Source: Bacillus fungorum
Lineage (GTDB): Bacteria; Bacillota; Bacilli; Bacillales; Bacillaceae_G
Reading direction: 5' to 3'
DNA: 64,000 nt
Assembly: GCF_002746455.1 (NCBI RefSeq)
Contig: NZ_NWUW01000005.1
Span: 248,001-312,000, forward strand
Below are positions 53,606 to 62,247 of this stretch, one piece after another (within the stretch, counting starts at the first letter, position 1; each line of letters begins with the position of its first letter). The notes under the pieces were generated by a model. That model saw only the letters and a list, made by a program, of their open reading frames with translations, did no database searches and had not been told where the DNA came from. The position numbers and the translations under genes are program-made.

Positions 53606-54420
53606 TGATGTTAGTACGCTCGGAATGGGAGCGGCTTTGGGCGAAGAAAGTAACATGGCTTTGTTTTTTGATGATACCGGTGATGTTACTTGGGGCTGCG
53701 AAGTACTATTTGAAACATAATCAAGAAGTAGAAAGAATCGCTGTTGATTATACATATGCGAATTCATTCCCAATACTGGCATTATCTGAAATGCTTATGA
53801 GTATATGTAACCTTGTTTTACTCGTTTTGATTGTTCTTGTGTTTGCTCAAGAGTATCATAGCGGTCAAATTCGGATGGTAATTCAAAGATCATACACGTA
53901 TTCGGAAGTTCTTATTGCAAAAATAATTACGATATTAACAGTAAGTTTGTTATTTATAGGTACCTATTTTATTTGTAGTTATTGTATTGGCTATATTTTC
54001 TTTGAGCATGAACCGAACATCTTGTTGTTTTATCATACAGAAAAAATGAATGCACTTGGCGTTTTCCTATATTGTATTTCTTATTATGGAATTGCTTATC
54101 TTACTTTAATAGCGATGGTTAGTATGCTAATTATGCTGTCGGTTATAAGTAAATCGACAACAAGTGCAACCCTTCTTGGTATGGGATTCATTATATTTTC
54201 TTTTGGATACCCAGCGATGGCGTTACTGATAAGAAAATCACAAGCTTTTCTTTATATTAATTATTCTTCTTTAATTAAACTGCAACATGAAGGAATTGCT
54301 ATATCTTTATCTGGTAGTTCATGGATGATTCTTTTTGGGGCTGTAATTTTACTTATATACATTGTTGTTTGCAATGCTGTAACAGTTTATTGGATAGGAA
54401 AAAAAGATAATTTTGTGTGA
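53602..54420 (+). CDS. ABC transporter permease
   Basis: A 272-residue six-helix ABC-2-type permease (MLVRSEWERLWAKKVTWLCF at the start, with the typical QEYHSGQIRMVIQRSYTYSEVLIAK loop near residues 93-115). It follows the ATPase with ATGA overlap and precedes a second permease by 10 bp. It acts in the cytoplasmic membrane with the neighbouring ATPase. Confidence 0.88.
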   Translation: MMMLVRSEWERLWAKKVTWLCFLMIPVMLLGAAKYYLKHNQEVERIAVDYTYANSFPILALSEMLMSICNLVLLVLIVLVFAQEYHSGQIRMVIQRSYTYSEVLIAKIITILTVSLLFIGTYFICSYCIGYIFFEHEPNILLFYHTEKMNALGVFLYCISYYGIAYLTLIAMVSMLIMLSVISKSTTSATLLGMGFIIFSFGYPAMALLIRKSQAFLYINYSSLIKLQHEGIAISLSGSSWMILFGAVILLIYIVVCNAVTVYWIGKKDNFV

Positions 54421-54430
54421 GGTGTGAAGA

Positions 54431-55201
54431 ATGAGACAAATACTTATAAGTGAATTTGAACGGATTTTTGATAGAAAGAAGACGAAAGTATTAATTGTTA
54501 TTTTTGGGCTGTTACTTATTTTACACAGTGTATGGGTGCATACTTTTGGAGTTGCTATTTACGATGCAAAGGGGACGGAAGCAATCTTAAGTAATTTGAA
54601 CTTCCCTGTCGCAGTTACAAGAGAATGGTATTTTACGCTATTCTTATTGATTTTCCCAATCTTATTTATTGATAGTTTTAATAGCGAAATTTCATCTGGT
54701 GCGTATCGGCTTATTATGATTCGTCCAGTAAGTAGGTTTGAATTATTATTGGCGAAATGGATTACTCAAATGAGTATTGTAAGTTTATTTTTGTTACTGG
54801 CTTTTATTGAGGGTTATATATATGGAACATTTTTCGTAAGGCACGCAGAGAAGACATTCTTTTTAGATAAACAAGTCATTTATGGTACGGGTGTCTCTAT
54901 TTTATATACTGTAAAATATTATTTAATACTATGGTTTATCGCAAGTGCTTTAACGATGTTGAGTAGTTTTGTAAGCCTTTGGTTTCAAAACGCTATTATT
55001 ACGTATTTTGTAATAGTTGGTTTACTAGTAGCAAGTTTATATGTGAATGAAGAAGTAAGTTATTTTGTAATGGGAAGCGAATCAATTCTAAGAATATTAA
55101 GTGAGGGGAAAGTAACATTTTACCTAATAAATGGTACAATTTTAGGAGGATGCGCAATAGCGGCTATGTTTAGTTGGTGTAAAAAAGATGTGTTTAATTA
55201 G
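54431..55201 (+). CDS. ABC transporter permease (second)
   Basis: A 256-residue six-helix protein of the same ABC-2 type (ILISEFERIFDRKKTKVLIV; DSFNSEISSGAYRLIMIRPVSRFELLLAKW near residues 80-109). It likely pairs with the preceding permease. ATG after GAGGTGTGAAG. It is followed 12 bp later by the response regulator gene. Confidence 0.88.
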   Translation: MRQILISEFERIFDRKKTKVLIVIFGLLLILHSVWVHTFGVAIYDAKGTEAILSNLNFPVAVTREWYFTLFLLIFPILFIDSFNSEISSGAYRLIMIRPVSRFELLLAKWITQMSIVSLFLLLAFIEGYIYGTFFVRHAEKTFFLDKQVIYGTGVSILYTVKYYLILWFIASALTMLSSFVSLWFQNAIITYFVIVGLLVASLYVNEEVSYFVMGSESILRILSEGKVTFYLINGTILGGCAIAAMFSWCKKDVFN

Positions 55202-55213
55202 GAGGGACTTACC

Positions 55214-55903
55214 GTGGCGGACAAAATATTAGTTGTAGACGATGAACCAGATATTCTTACATTTATTGAAGATAGTCTTGTCATGGAAGGGTATGAAGTA
55301 AAAAGTGCATTAAGTGGTGAAGAGGCTTTGGAAAAATTAGATAGCAGCGTTAATCTCATTATTTTAGATGTTATGTTGCCAGATATGAATGGGTTTAAAG
55401 TGTGCGAGAAGATGAGAGAATCTTATGCATGCCCAATCTTATTTTTAAGTGCTGATAGTAGTGAACGGTCTCGAATAGAAGGCTTATTGATTGGTGGAGA
55501 CGATTATATTAGTAAGCCGTTTAGTTTAAAAGAGTTGAAAGCGAGAATTGTTGCCAATTTGCGTCGTACAACAGAATTGCAAACGATGGGGCAAAAGAAT
55601 TTTCTACGCTATGGCGATTTAGTAATAGATTTGCAGAGTTATGAAATACTGTTAGGTAAAGAAAGAATTCACTTTACAAAAAAGGAGTATGAAGTCGTGA
55701 AAATGTTAGCACTTCATGCTGGCCAAGTTTTGACGAAAGAGCAGCTGTTTGAAAAGATTTGGGGATATGATAGTGAAAGTGATGTTTCTACTGTAGTTGA
55801 GCATATAAAGAAAATTAGAACAAAGCTTAGTGTATATGATAGAGAATATACATATATTCAAACGGTGTGGGGAATTGGATATAAGTGGAGTGTACAGGAC
55901 TGA
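55214..55903 (+). CDS. OmpR-family response regulator
   Basis: A 229-residue protein with receiver residues Asp9/Asp10, phosphorylation site Asp52 (IILDVMLPD), Lys near 102 in YISKPFS, and a C-terminal winged helix (FTKKEYEVVKMLALHAG...STVVEHIKKIRTKL). GTG start after GGAGGG. Its TGA stop overlaps the histidine kinase ATG. It likely controls the ABC operon. Confidence 0.93.
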   Translation: MADKILVVDDEPDILTFIEDSLVMEGYEVKSALSGEEALEKLDSSVNLIILDVMLPDMNGFKVCEKMRESYACPILFLSADSSERSRIEGLLIGGDDYISKPFSLKELKARIVANLRRTTELQTMGQKNFLRYGDLVIDLQSYEILLGKERIHFTKKEYEVVKMLALHAGQVLTKEQLFEKIWGYDSESDVSTVVEHIKKIRTKLSVYDREYTYIQTVWGIGYKWSVQD

Positions 55904-57336
55904 TGCAAAAGTTACGGATTAAACAACAGCTAGTAATTGGCTTCTTAATAGTTTTACTTGGTAGTTTAATACTGACGGTTTTAACAGCTGGTATTGGTTG
56001 GTATTGGCTAACGAAAAATGGGAAAGTATTTCCTGCAAATTATTATGAGCAGAAAATTCCTATGATAAAAGAATACGTAAAAGATAAAGGTGCATTATTG
56101 TTAAATGAGAAAGAGCGAAATGAACTAGAGAAAATTGTCCCTAAAGAGGGAATTAACTATCAAATTGTTAATAGGCAAGGAGACATTTCTTATGGTACAT
56201 ATAACAAGAAATTAATAACAAATGAGAGACCAATTTGGAGTGTTATTAATACGAATATTTATGAGGAAGATGATGATACTGAAGTTACGACATATTTGCC
56301 TTTAGTAGATAGGAATGGAGATTTACAAGGAGCGATAGGGTTTAATTATCATCTGACACTATCTACAGCTTCGGCAGTCGATTCCTTTTTTGTAATCTTA
56401 TTTTTAGCTTCACCCTTTATATACATTACCATTTTATCCTACATCGTCTCAAACCGAATGGGAAAAAGAATAAAGAAACCACTCGCTGAATTATCAGGGG
56501 CATCAAAAAGAATTCAAGAGAAGGATCTAAACTTTCATTTAGAATACAATGCGAAAAATGAAATTGGTGAATTAGTCGGTTCGTTTGAAAATATGCGCGC
56601 AGCATTAGCTACTAGCTTGTCACGACAATGGGAATTAGAAGAAGAGAGAAGAGAGTACATTAGAGCTATTTCTCATGATTTGAAAACGCCATTAACGATT
56701 GTGCAAGGTCATACAGAAGGTTTGCAAAGTGGCTTATGGAAAAATGAGGACTTGTTACATCGGTATTTACAAACGATTGAACGAAATACAAACAGAATGA
56801 CAAAACTTCTTGAGGAGTTCCAAACAGTAAATGAATTAGAAAGTTTCGCGTTTCAATTGCGTTTAAATAAAGTACATATAAATCCATTCTTTCTTAAAAA
56901 ATTAGAAGAGTATGAATGTATAGCTAGGAAAAAAGAGATTGAGTGGGACGTCACTTTTGAAAATAATGAGGATGTACAGAGTTTAGTATTTGACCAAGAG
57001 CGAATCAGTCAAGTAATGGATAATATCGTAATGAATGCAGTTCGGTTTACGCCGGTGTCAGGGGAAATTTTCGTTAAAGTATGTGCTTGGCATGAAACAA
57101 TAGAATTCCATGTATACGATTCAGGACCTGGTTTTCAAGAAGGAGATTTGAAAAAAGTATTACAACGTTTTTATCAGGGAGATCAGTCACGTTCAGGAAG
57201 CAAGGAACATTTTGGACTCGGGTTATATATTGCTAAGACAATTGTTGAGAAGCATGGTGGTAAAATTCAGGTAGAAAATAGCGAGGTGCGAGGTGGGGCA
57301 CATGTTTCGTTTCGAATTCCGAGCAGGGGTATGTAG
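55903..57336 (+). CDS. Sensor histidine kinase with HAMP domain
   Basis: The 477-residue kinase has TM1 at about 12-35, an extracellular domain of about 125 residues, TM2 near 160-185, HAMP, DHp with AISHDLKTPLTIVQG (His258), and HATPase (NIVMNAVRFT; HFGLGLYIAKTIVEKHGG). The medium-sized extracytoplasmic domain and HAMP separate it from BceS-type kinases. ATG at 55903 overlaps the response regulator stop. A terminator follows at 57339. Confidence 0.92.
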   Translation: MQKLRIKQQLVIGFLIVLLGSLILTVLTAGIGWYWLTKNGKVFPANYYEQKIPMIKEYVKDKGALLLNEKERNELEKIVPKEGINYQIVNRQGDISYGTYNKKLITNERPIWSVINTNIYEEDDDTEVTTYLPLVDRNGDLQGAIGFNYHLTLSTASAVDSFFVILFLASPFIYITILSYIVSNRMGKRIKKPLAELSGASKRIQEKDLNFHLEYNAKNEIGELVGSFENMRAALATSLSRQWELEEERREYIRAISHDLKTPLTIVQGHTEGLQSGLWKNEDLLHRYLQTIERNTNRMTKLLEEFQTVNELESFAFQLRLNKVHINPFFLKKLEEYECIARKKEIEWDVTFENNEDVQSLVFDQERISQVMDNIVMNAVRFTPVSGEIFVKVCAWHETIEFHVYDSGPGFQEGDLKKVLQRFYQGDQSRSGSKEHFGLGLYIAKTIVEKHGGKIQVENSEVRGGAHVSFRIPSRGM

Positions 57337-57338
57337 GA

Positions 57339-57370
57339 AAGAAGTTGCCGTGAGGGTAGCTTCTTTTTAT
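57339..57370 (+). terminator. Terminator of the ABC/two-component operon
   Basis: AAGAAGTTGCC pairs with GGTAGCTTCTT with one G-T step, followed by TTTATTG. Confidence 0.7.
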
Positions 57371-57401
57371 TGTGATGACGGAGTATGCAAAACAACATAA
57401 A

Positions 57402-57427
57402 AAAGCTGGAAGAATATCTTCCAGCTT
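57402..57427 (-). terminator. Terminator after the gene at 57426
   Basis: AAGCTGGAAG pairs with CTTCCAGCTT around ATAT; the minus strand continues TTTTTTATG. It overlaps the TAA stop at 57426. Confidence 0.75.
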
Positions 57428-57812
57428 AAGAGTTACTTTCAATTTGGCGACCGCTATCTTCTTCATTGTCTTGTAATAGGTTGAATACATCTGCTAGGCA
57501 GAATGCAATGAACCAAGTCCATAGACCGTGGAAGAAAGCTGAGCTTAATTGAAGTGGTAATGTATAGTTAGTCATTGAGTATGAAATACATCCACCAACG
57601 ATTCCAATCATTGTTAATAACATTGTTTTTTGCGCATTTTCTTCTGGATTAAAGAGGAAGAAAATGTATCCGCCTAAAATTGAAGCGCTTACAAGTGTTT
57701 CGATTCCATTAAAAATGATATTCTCTCCAAGCTGAGTGTTTGTCCAGAAGCAGATTGTTCCGCCGATAATAGCAAACAGGACAGCTATTGTATATCGTAC
57801 ATATTGATTCAT
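57426..57812 (-). CDS. Four-helix membrane protein, unknown
   Basis: A 128-residue protein with helices at about residues 6-24, 32-54, 64-80 and 87-110 and an acidic tail (DNEEDSGRQIESNS). ATG start at 57812 after AGGGAGATGAAC. Family not recognised. Single gene on the minus strand. Confidence 0.62.
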   Translation of the reverse strand: MNQYVRYTIAVLFAIIGGTICFWTNTQLGENIIFNGIETLVSASILGGYIFFLFNPEENAQKTMLLTMIGIVGGCISYSMTNYTLPLQLSSAFFHGLWTWFIAFCLADVFNLLQDNEEDSGRQIESNS

Positions 57813-58223
57813 ATGTTCATCTCCCTATGTAATAAGATGATTTGGAAGGCAAAAAGGTAGGTATAGTATATTGAAGTGAATTTTAATTGTACGTATCTTT
57901 TTATAAAAAGATCATTGAAGAGTAACTAAGATGATCGGTTGTTTAAACCGTTACGTGTATGGTGTCTGAAATATACCCGACTGCTCGTTTCTTTTTGCTT
58001 GTAAAATAAGAGAAACTTCCAAGTCTATATACTCTTTTTTTGTGAGTCTGTTTTTATTATAACACATTTAGCGACATAATAATAGAATTATCTGATTTTG
58101 TAACAAGTGTAAAAAATAAAAATCGCGAGGAAATACCAGTAACGGTGCAGTTTAGCGGAAGAAGGATTTTAATGTATTATGATGAAATATGTAATCAAGG
58201 TGAGATCTAAGAAGGAGGCTTAA
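57813..58223. other. Intergenic stretch upstream of the GNAT gene
   Basis: About 410 bp without a gene. The minus strand has a TATAAT box near 58049-58059 that could serve the gene at 57426. No repeat or known RNA motif was recognised. Confidence 0.4.
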
Positions 58224-58249
58224 ATGCTATAAAAAATGTTTTATAGCAT
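58224..58249. promoter_or_regulatory. Inverted repeat before the GNAT gene
   Basis: ATGCTATAAAA pairs with TTTTATAGCAT around a short loop. It ends 24 bp before the start codon and could be an operator or a leader hairpin. Confidence 0.45.
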
Positions 58250-58272
58250 GAATGGAAGGGAGGAGAGCTAAC

Positions 58273-58797
58273 TTGGAATTCACAACAGAAAGATTAATAA
58301 TTAGACCTTTTAAGAGTACTGATTTACAGGATGTATTTGCTATTTATAATAGTGATGATACATGTAAGTTCCTATTACATAATAAGTGGACTCATGAAGA
58401 CATGCAGGAAAGATTTAATAAGAAGCTAGCAAACAATGTACTTACTAAAGAATCAATATTAAGTTTGGCAGTTATATACAAAACTAAAGTAGTCGGTGAT
58501 TTATCTGTATGGTACACAAATATGAAAGACACTGTTGAGATTGGTTATAGTTTTTCAAGTGAAGTAGCTGGGAGAGGTTTGGCAACAGAAGCAGTAAGTA
58601 ATTTGGTATTTAAATTATTTCATGAATGTAATGTACATCGTATACAAGCTAATCTTGATGCACGTAATACAGCTTCACAAAAATTGTGTGAACGAATAGG
58701 CATGAGAAAGGAAGCCCATTTCATACAAGATTTTTGGAATAAAGATGAATGGACAGATAGTATTGTATATGGAATGCTATCCTCCGATTTGAAGTAA
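58273..58797 (+). CDS. GNAT N-acetyltransferase (RimJ/RimL-type)
   Basis: A 174-residue acetyltransferase: FTTERLIIRPFKSTDLQDV at the start, EIGYSFSSEVAGRGLATEAV near residues 84-103 (acetyl-CoA loop) and VHRIQANLDARNTASQKLCERIGMRKE near 115-142. It is typical of RimJ/RimL-like enzymes that acetylate protein N-termini or small amines. I use the TTG at 58273, 9 bases after GGAGG; an upstream ATG at 58252 comes before that site. Single gene. Confidence 0.88.
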   Translation: MEFTTERLIIRPFKSTDLQDVFAIYNSDDTCKFLLHNKWTHEDMQERFNKKLANNVLTKESILSLAVIYKTKVVGDLSVWYTNMKDTVEIGYSFSSEVAGRGLATEAVSNLVFKLFHECNVHRIQANLDARNTASQKLCERIGMRKEAHFIQDFWNKDEWTDSIVYGMLSSDLK

Positions 58798-58846
58798 TAA
58801 ACTTAGTGATTGTATTATGCTAAAGGGTACGTGAGTTGAATAACAA

Positions 58847-58893
58847 AGGGCATAACATATTGTATGTGACTAATATGTTATGCCCTTTAATGT
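58847..58893. terminator. Terminator between convergent genes
   Basis: AAAGGGCATAACATATT pairs with AATATGTTATGCCCTTT around a 10-base loop; it can serve the GNAT and YitT genes. Confidence 0.8.
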
Positions 58894-58904
58894 ATTGATC
58901 TTTT

Positions 58905-59822
58905 TTATATACGTTTGAAACGGCCGACAATTTCAACTGTTTCAGTAATGTTCATAAATGCTTTGTTATCCACTTGACGGATAATACGTTTCATTTCGCC
59001 TAACTCATAGCGAGTCACGACAGTGTAAATCATTTTTTTCTTATGGTTTGTATAGCCGCCGACAGCATCTACCATTGTCACCCCGCGTATGCCGTGATGT
59101 AGTAGGGCGCTTTTTATTTCCTCGCCTTTTTCTGTAACTGTCATTATCGTTAATTTAATATGTTTCGTATGCACGGCATCAATTACTTTACTAACTACAA
59201 ACCGGCTAATTAACGTATAAAGTGTAATATCCCATCCGAAAATAAATCCTGCTGCAACAAGTAAGATTAAGTTGAATCCAAAGATGATTGCTCCAATTGA
59301 AATATCTCGATGTTTCGCTACAATCAATCCAACAACATCAAAACCACCTGTTGAAGAAGCAAATCGGAATATGATTCCGGAAGCTGCTCCGCAGATTACA
59401 CCACCGAATACAGAAGATAGTAAAATATCGTCTGAAACTTGGTGTACAGGGATAATGTTCATCGCTAACGATGATACAGCTACAAAGTACGCTGTTAAAA
59501 AGGTTGTCTTCTTGCCTAAGTAAAAGTGACTTAAAATAAGAAGAGGAATGTTTAGTAAAAAGATAAGTGCACCGATATTGTAGTGCATTACATAACCGAT
59601 AATCATCCCTACACCAGCGAATCCACCGCTAATCATGTTATGCGGGATAAAGAACATATTCATAGAAATTGCATACAAAATAGAAGCTGCGAAAATAACA
59701 ACCAACTGTATGATAAATTCTAAGTGAAATGTTTTAGCTGCTGGGAAGGATAAAAAGGCGGTGTCGGGAACGTAATCGGCGTCTCCTAGTTGACCCATAG
59801 TATGTTTCATCTCCATATTCAT
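58905..59822 (-). CDS. YitT-family membrane protein (DUF161/DUF2179)
   Basis: A 305-residue protein with six membrane helices (residues about 35-205) and a C-terminal cytosolic DUF2179 domain (KLTIMTVTEKGEEIKSALLHHGIRGVTMVDAVGGYTNHKKKMIYTVV). MISGGFAGVGMIIGY and SSTGGFDVVGLIVAKH are family marks. Function unknown. The first ATG (59822) lacks a good ribosome site; an internal ATG at 59798 (MGQLGD) lies 12 bases after GGAG and could be the start. Confidence 0.88.
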   Translation of the reverse strand: MNMEMKHTMGQLGDADYVPDTAFLSFPAAKTFHLEFIIQLVVIFAASILYAISMNMFFIPHNMISGGFAGVGMIIGYVMHYNIGALIFLLNIPLLILSHFYLGKKTTFLTAYFVAVSSLAMNIIPVHQVSDDILLSSVFGGVICGAASGIIFRFASSTGGFDVVGLIVAKHRDISIGAIIFGFNLILLVAAGFIFGWDITLYTLISRFVVSKVIDAVHTKHIKLTIMTVTEKGEEIKSALLHHGIRGVTMVDAVGGYTNHKKKMIYTVVTRYELGEMKRIIRQVDNKAFMNITETVEIVGRFKRI

Positions 59823-60075
59823 TTTTGATTACAAGAAGAGAATAAAGGTTTTTTCAAAAACTGGCAATAGTTTTATTATAATGCAAAAATTTTCTAAATT
59901 TCTAATAAATCAAGTCTATTCATTGATGTGTGTGAATATACTAAAGAAAGCGAATACAATGTTTCTTAATTATTGTTTTCTTGAGAAAATATGCAAAATA
60001 CTTTTTTTGACGATAAAAGGAAATAGAGAATGTTTGCCGAATGTGCTAAAATGACCTTATTAAGGATGTGAAGCG

Positions 60076-60360
60076 ATGGAATTTTTATTGCAGGATGCAA
60101 TTCTATATATATCGTTTGTAACAACGGCACTTTGTTTATTAGAAGTTTTCTTTCTCGCTAACGTTTCTCGTTTTGTGCGTCAGCAAGCATCGAGCGGTAG
60201 ACAGAGAGCATTTGCGTTAGTTGATACATGTGAAGATAGTGCAGGAAATGTACCGCTATTTTCAATTTTTTATAAATATGGAATGATTCGTTCTGTACGC
60301 AGACAAGAATCAAGTGAAGAGAATGACGAGGTCGGTCCGTATCCACCAATGTTTCGCTAA
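60076..60360 (+). CDS. Small membrane ORF upstream of yidC2, MifM-like arrest peptide candidate
   Basis: A 94-residue protein with one N-terminal helix (about residues 8-29, DAILYISFVTTALCLLEVFF) followed by basic residues (RFVRQQ), which gives an N-out/C-in topology. The C-terminal part has IRSVRRQ, an acidic SSEENDEVG stretch, and ends GPYPPMFR. It ends 28 bp before yidC2, and its last codons pair with the yidC2 ribosome site. B. subtilis MifM has the same length, topology and place, and from memory a similar IRKVFR...NDEED arrest segment. No other family is recognised. Translation arrest is inference. Confidence 0.6.
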   Translation: MEFLLQDAILYISFVTTALCLLEVFFLANVSRFVRQQASSGRQRAFALVDTCEDSAGNVPLFSIFYKYGMIRSVRRQESSEENDEVGPYPPMFR

Positions 60361-60382
60361 ATAATTACGAAACATTGGAGGA
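60342..60382 (+). promoter_or_regulatory. Stem-loop sequestering the yidC2 Shine-Dalgarno site
   Basis: Bases 60346-60356 (CCAATGTTTCG) pair perfectly with 60368-60378 (CGAAACATTGG). After one A-A mismatch three more pairs (60342-60344 with 60380-60382) cover the rest of GGAGGA. The loop of 11 bases holds the TAA stop of the upstream ORF. The RBS is thus buried unless a ribosome opens the 5' arm. Confidence 0.8.
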
Positions 60383-60388
60383 ATGAAC

Positions 60389-61171
60389 ATGTTAAAATCA
60401 TACCGAGCTGTGCTCGTTAGTTTATCATTATTACTTGTTTTTGTTTTATCTGGTTGCAGTAATGCAGCCCCAATTGATGCACATAGTACGGGAATTTGGG
60501 ATCATTATTTCGTATATCCAATCTCGTTCATGATTCAATTTGTTGCTCATCATATACCGGGAGCTAGCTTCGGGATTGCTATCATTATTATGACGCTCGT
60601 TATTCGTTCAGCTATGATTCCATTAGCAGTTTCGCAATATCGTAGCCAAGCAAAAATGAAAAAAATGCAACCTGAATTGCAGAAGCTAAAGAAAAAATAC
60701 GGTGATGTAAGTAAAGATCTTGAAAAACAAAAGCAATATCAAAAGGAAATGTCAGAACTAATGAAATCAGGCGGTTGGAATCCACTAGCTGGTTGCTGGC
60801 CAATCTTTATACAAATGCCAATTTTCTCTGCTTTGTATTATGCGATTAGCCGAACAGAAGAGATTCGCACATCTTCATTTTTATGGGTGAACTTAGGACA
60901 TGCAGATCCTTATCATATATTACCGATTATGGCAGCGCTAACGACATTTATTCAGATGAAAGTTTTCCAATCTAATATTACACCTGGAGAACAAGTACAG
61001 ATGCTGAAAATACAGCAAATTATGATGCCGGCAATGATTTTATTTATGGGATTTGCGGCGCCATCAGGACTTGTGTTGTACTGGATAACGGGTAATTTAT
61101 TTACAATGACACAAACAATTGTATTAAGAAAAATAATGGAACGTGAAGAATTACAATTACAAAAAGCTTAG
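60389..61171 (+). CDS. yidC2: Membrane protein insertase YidC2/OxaA2
   Basis: The 260-residue lipoprotein-type insertase has a signal with lipobox LSGC (Cys23) and the Oxa1/YidC fold: SFGIAIIIMTLVIRSAMIPLAV near residues 62-83 with the conserved Arg of the hydrophilic groove, a charged coiled-coil hairpin (KKMQPELQKLKKKYGDV), NPLAGCWPIFIQMPIFSALYYAI near 131-153, and two further helices. It inserts membrane proteins with or without Sec. It matches the shorter B. cereus group OxaA2. The RBS lies in the hairpin shared with the upstream small ORF. ATG at 60389. Confidence 0.95.
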   Translation: MLKSYRAVLVSLSLLLVFVLSGCSNAAPIDAHSTGIWDHYFVYPISFMIQFVAHHIPGASFGIAIIIMTLVIRSAMIPLAVSQYRSQAKMKKMQPELQKLKKKYGDVSKDLEKQKQYQKEMSELMKSGGWNPLAGCWPIFIQMPIFSALYYAISRTEEIRTSSFLWVNLGHADPYHILPIMAALTTFIQMKVFQSNITPGEQVQMLKIQQIMMPAMILFMGFAAPSGLVLYWITGNLFTMTQTIVLRKIMEREELQLQKA

Positions 61172-61299
61172 AACAACGCCGCTCGGGATGAGCGGTGTTT
61201 TTTGTTAAGTCGTTAAGGAAATTTTAAGAAACCAATATTACTATAGGCTTTGTATACGAAAGTGTACATGCTTTAGAACTATGAAGGAGGAAATTTCCT

Positions 61300-62247
61300 A
61301 TGAAGAAGAAAACAGTTGGGTATTTAGCGATTGCAGGTGCTTTATCATTCGGAATCATTGGAGGAGTTGGTATTCCGGCATTCGCGGCAACGAATAATCC
61401 AGCAGCTGAGCAACCTACAAAAACGGCGAAAAAAGATTTAGATGACGCTACAAAACAAAAAATAAAAACGATTATGAACGATACAAAGAAACAGTTGGAG
61501 GAGCTAGGTGTAAAGCTTCCAAAAAAAGAAAAACGTAAAGATATGTTTGCAGGATTAGATGATCAGGCGAAAGAAAAAGCGAAGTCTATTTTAGAGCAAG
61601 AGAAATCTGGGAAACTAACACGTGAGCAAGCAAAAGAAGAATTAACGAAATTAGGCGTGAAAATGCCAGAGAAGGGTAAACATGGAGGCATGTTTGCAAA
61701 CTTAGATGAAGCAACAAAGGAAAAAGTGAAATCAATTTTAGAGCAAGAGAAATCTGGAAAATTAACACGTGAACAAGCGCGAGAGGAATTAACAAAGTTA
61801 GGCGTGAAAATGCCAGAGAAGGGTAAACATGGGGACATGTTTGCTAACTTAGACGAAGCGACAAAAGAAAAAGTGAAATCAATTTTAGAACAAGAGAAAT
61901 CTGGGAAATTAACACGTGAGCAAGCAAAAGAAGAATTAACGAAACTAGGCGTGAAAATGCCAGAAAAGGGTAAGCATAAAGACATGCTTGCTGACTTAGA
62001 TGATCAGGCAAAGGAAAAAGCAAAGTCTATTTTTGAACAAGAAAAATTCGGAAAATTAACACATGAACAAGCAAAAGAAGAATTAACAAAACTAGGTGTG
62101 AAACTTCCGGAGAAAGAGAAACATGAAGACATCTTTGCGGGATTAGATGAGGCAACAAAAACAAAAGCAAAAGCGATTTTAGACAATGAAAAGAAACAAT
62201 TAGAGGCATTGAATGTTGATCTTTCGCACCATAAAGTGAAACTGTAA
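61300..62247 (+). CDS. Secreted protein with four 49-residue tandem repeats
   Basis: A 315-residue protein with a signal peptide (cleaved near AFAA, residue 30), then a charged helical region. Four tandem 49-residue units begin at residues 82, 131, 180 and 229 (pattern MFAxLDExxKEKxKSILEQE, then KSGKLTREQAKEELTKLGVK, then MPEKGKH), followed by a partial fifth unit. Units two and three are almost identical, so copy number probably varies. Parts resemble YckD/DUF2680-like secreted proteins. There is no anchor motif, so it is likely secreted. The stop codon lies inside repeat element copy C. Confidence 0.75.
   Translation: MKKKTVGYLAIAGALSFGIIGGVGIPAFAATNNPAAEQPTKTAKKDLDDATKQKIKTIMNDTKKQLEELGVKLPKKEKRKDMFAGLDDQAKEKAKSILEQEKSGKLTREQAKEELTKLGVKMPEKGKHGGMFANLDEATKEKVKSILEQEKSGKLTREQAREELTKLGVKMPEKGKHGDMFANLDEATKEKVKSILEQEKSGKLTREQAKEELTKLGVKMPEKGKHKDMLADLDDQAKEKAKSIFEQEKFGKLTHEQAKEELTKLGVKLPEKEKHEDIFAGLDEATKTKAKAILDNEKKQLEALNVDLSHHKVKL
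61543..62130 (+). repeat. Four 147-bp coding tandem repeats
   Basis: In-frame units at 61543-61689, 61690-61836, 61837-61983 and 61984-62130 of the secreted repeat protein. The middle two differ by only a few bases. Confidence 0.9.

Noticed and set aside
61563-61985. 140-codon minus-strand frame in the repeat gene
   Set aside because: It is an antisense shadow produced by the tandem repeats; Ser/Phe-rich sequence without a start signal.
61543-62130. CRISPR-like regular repeats
   Set aside because: The repeats are contiguous 147-bp coding units without spacers and are part of a secreted protein gene.
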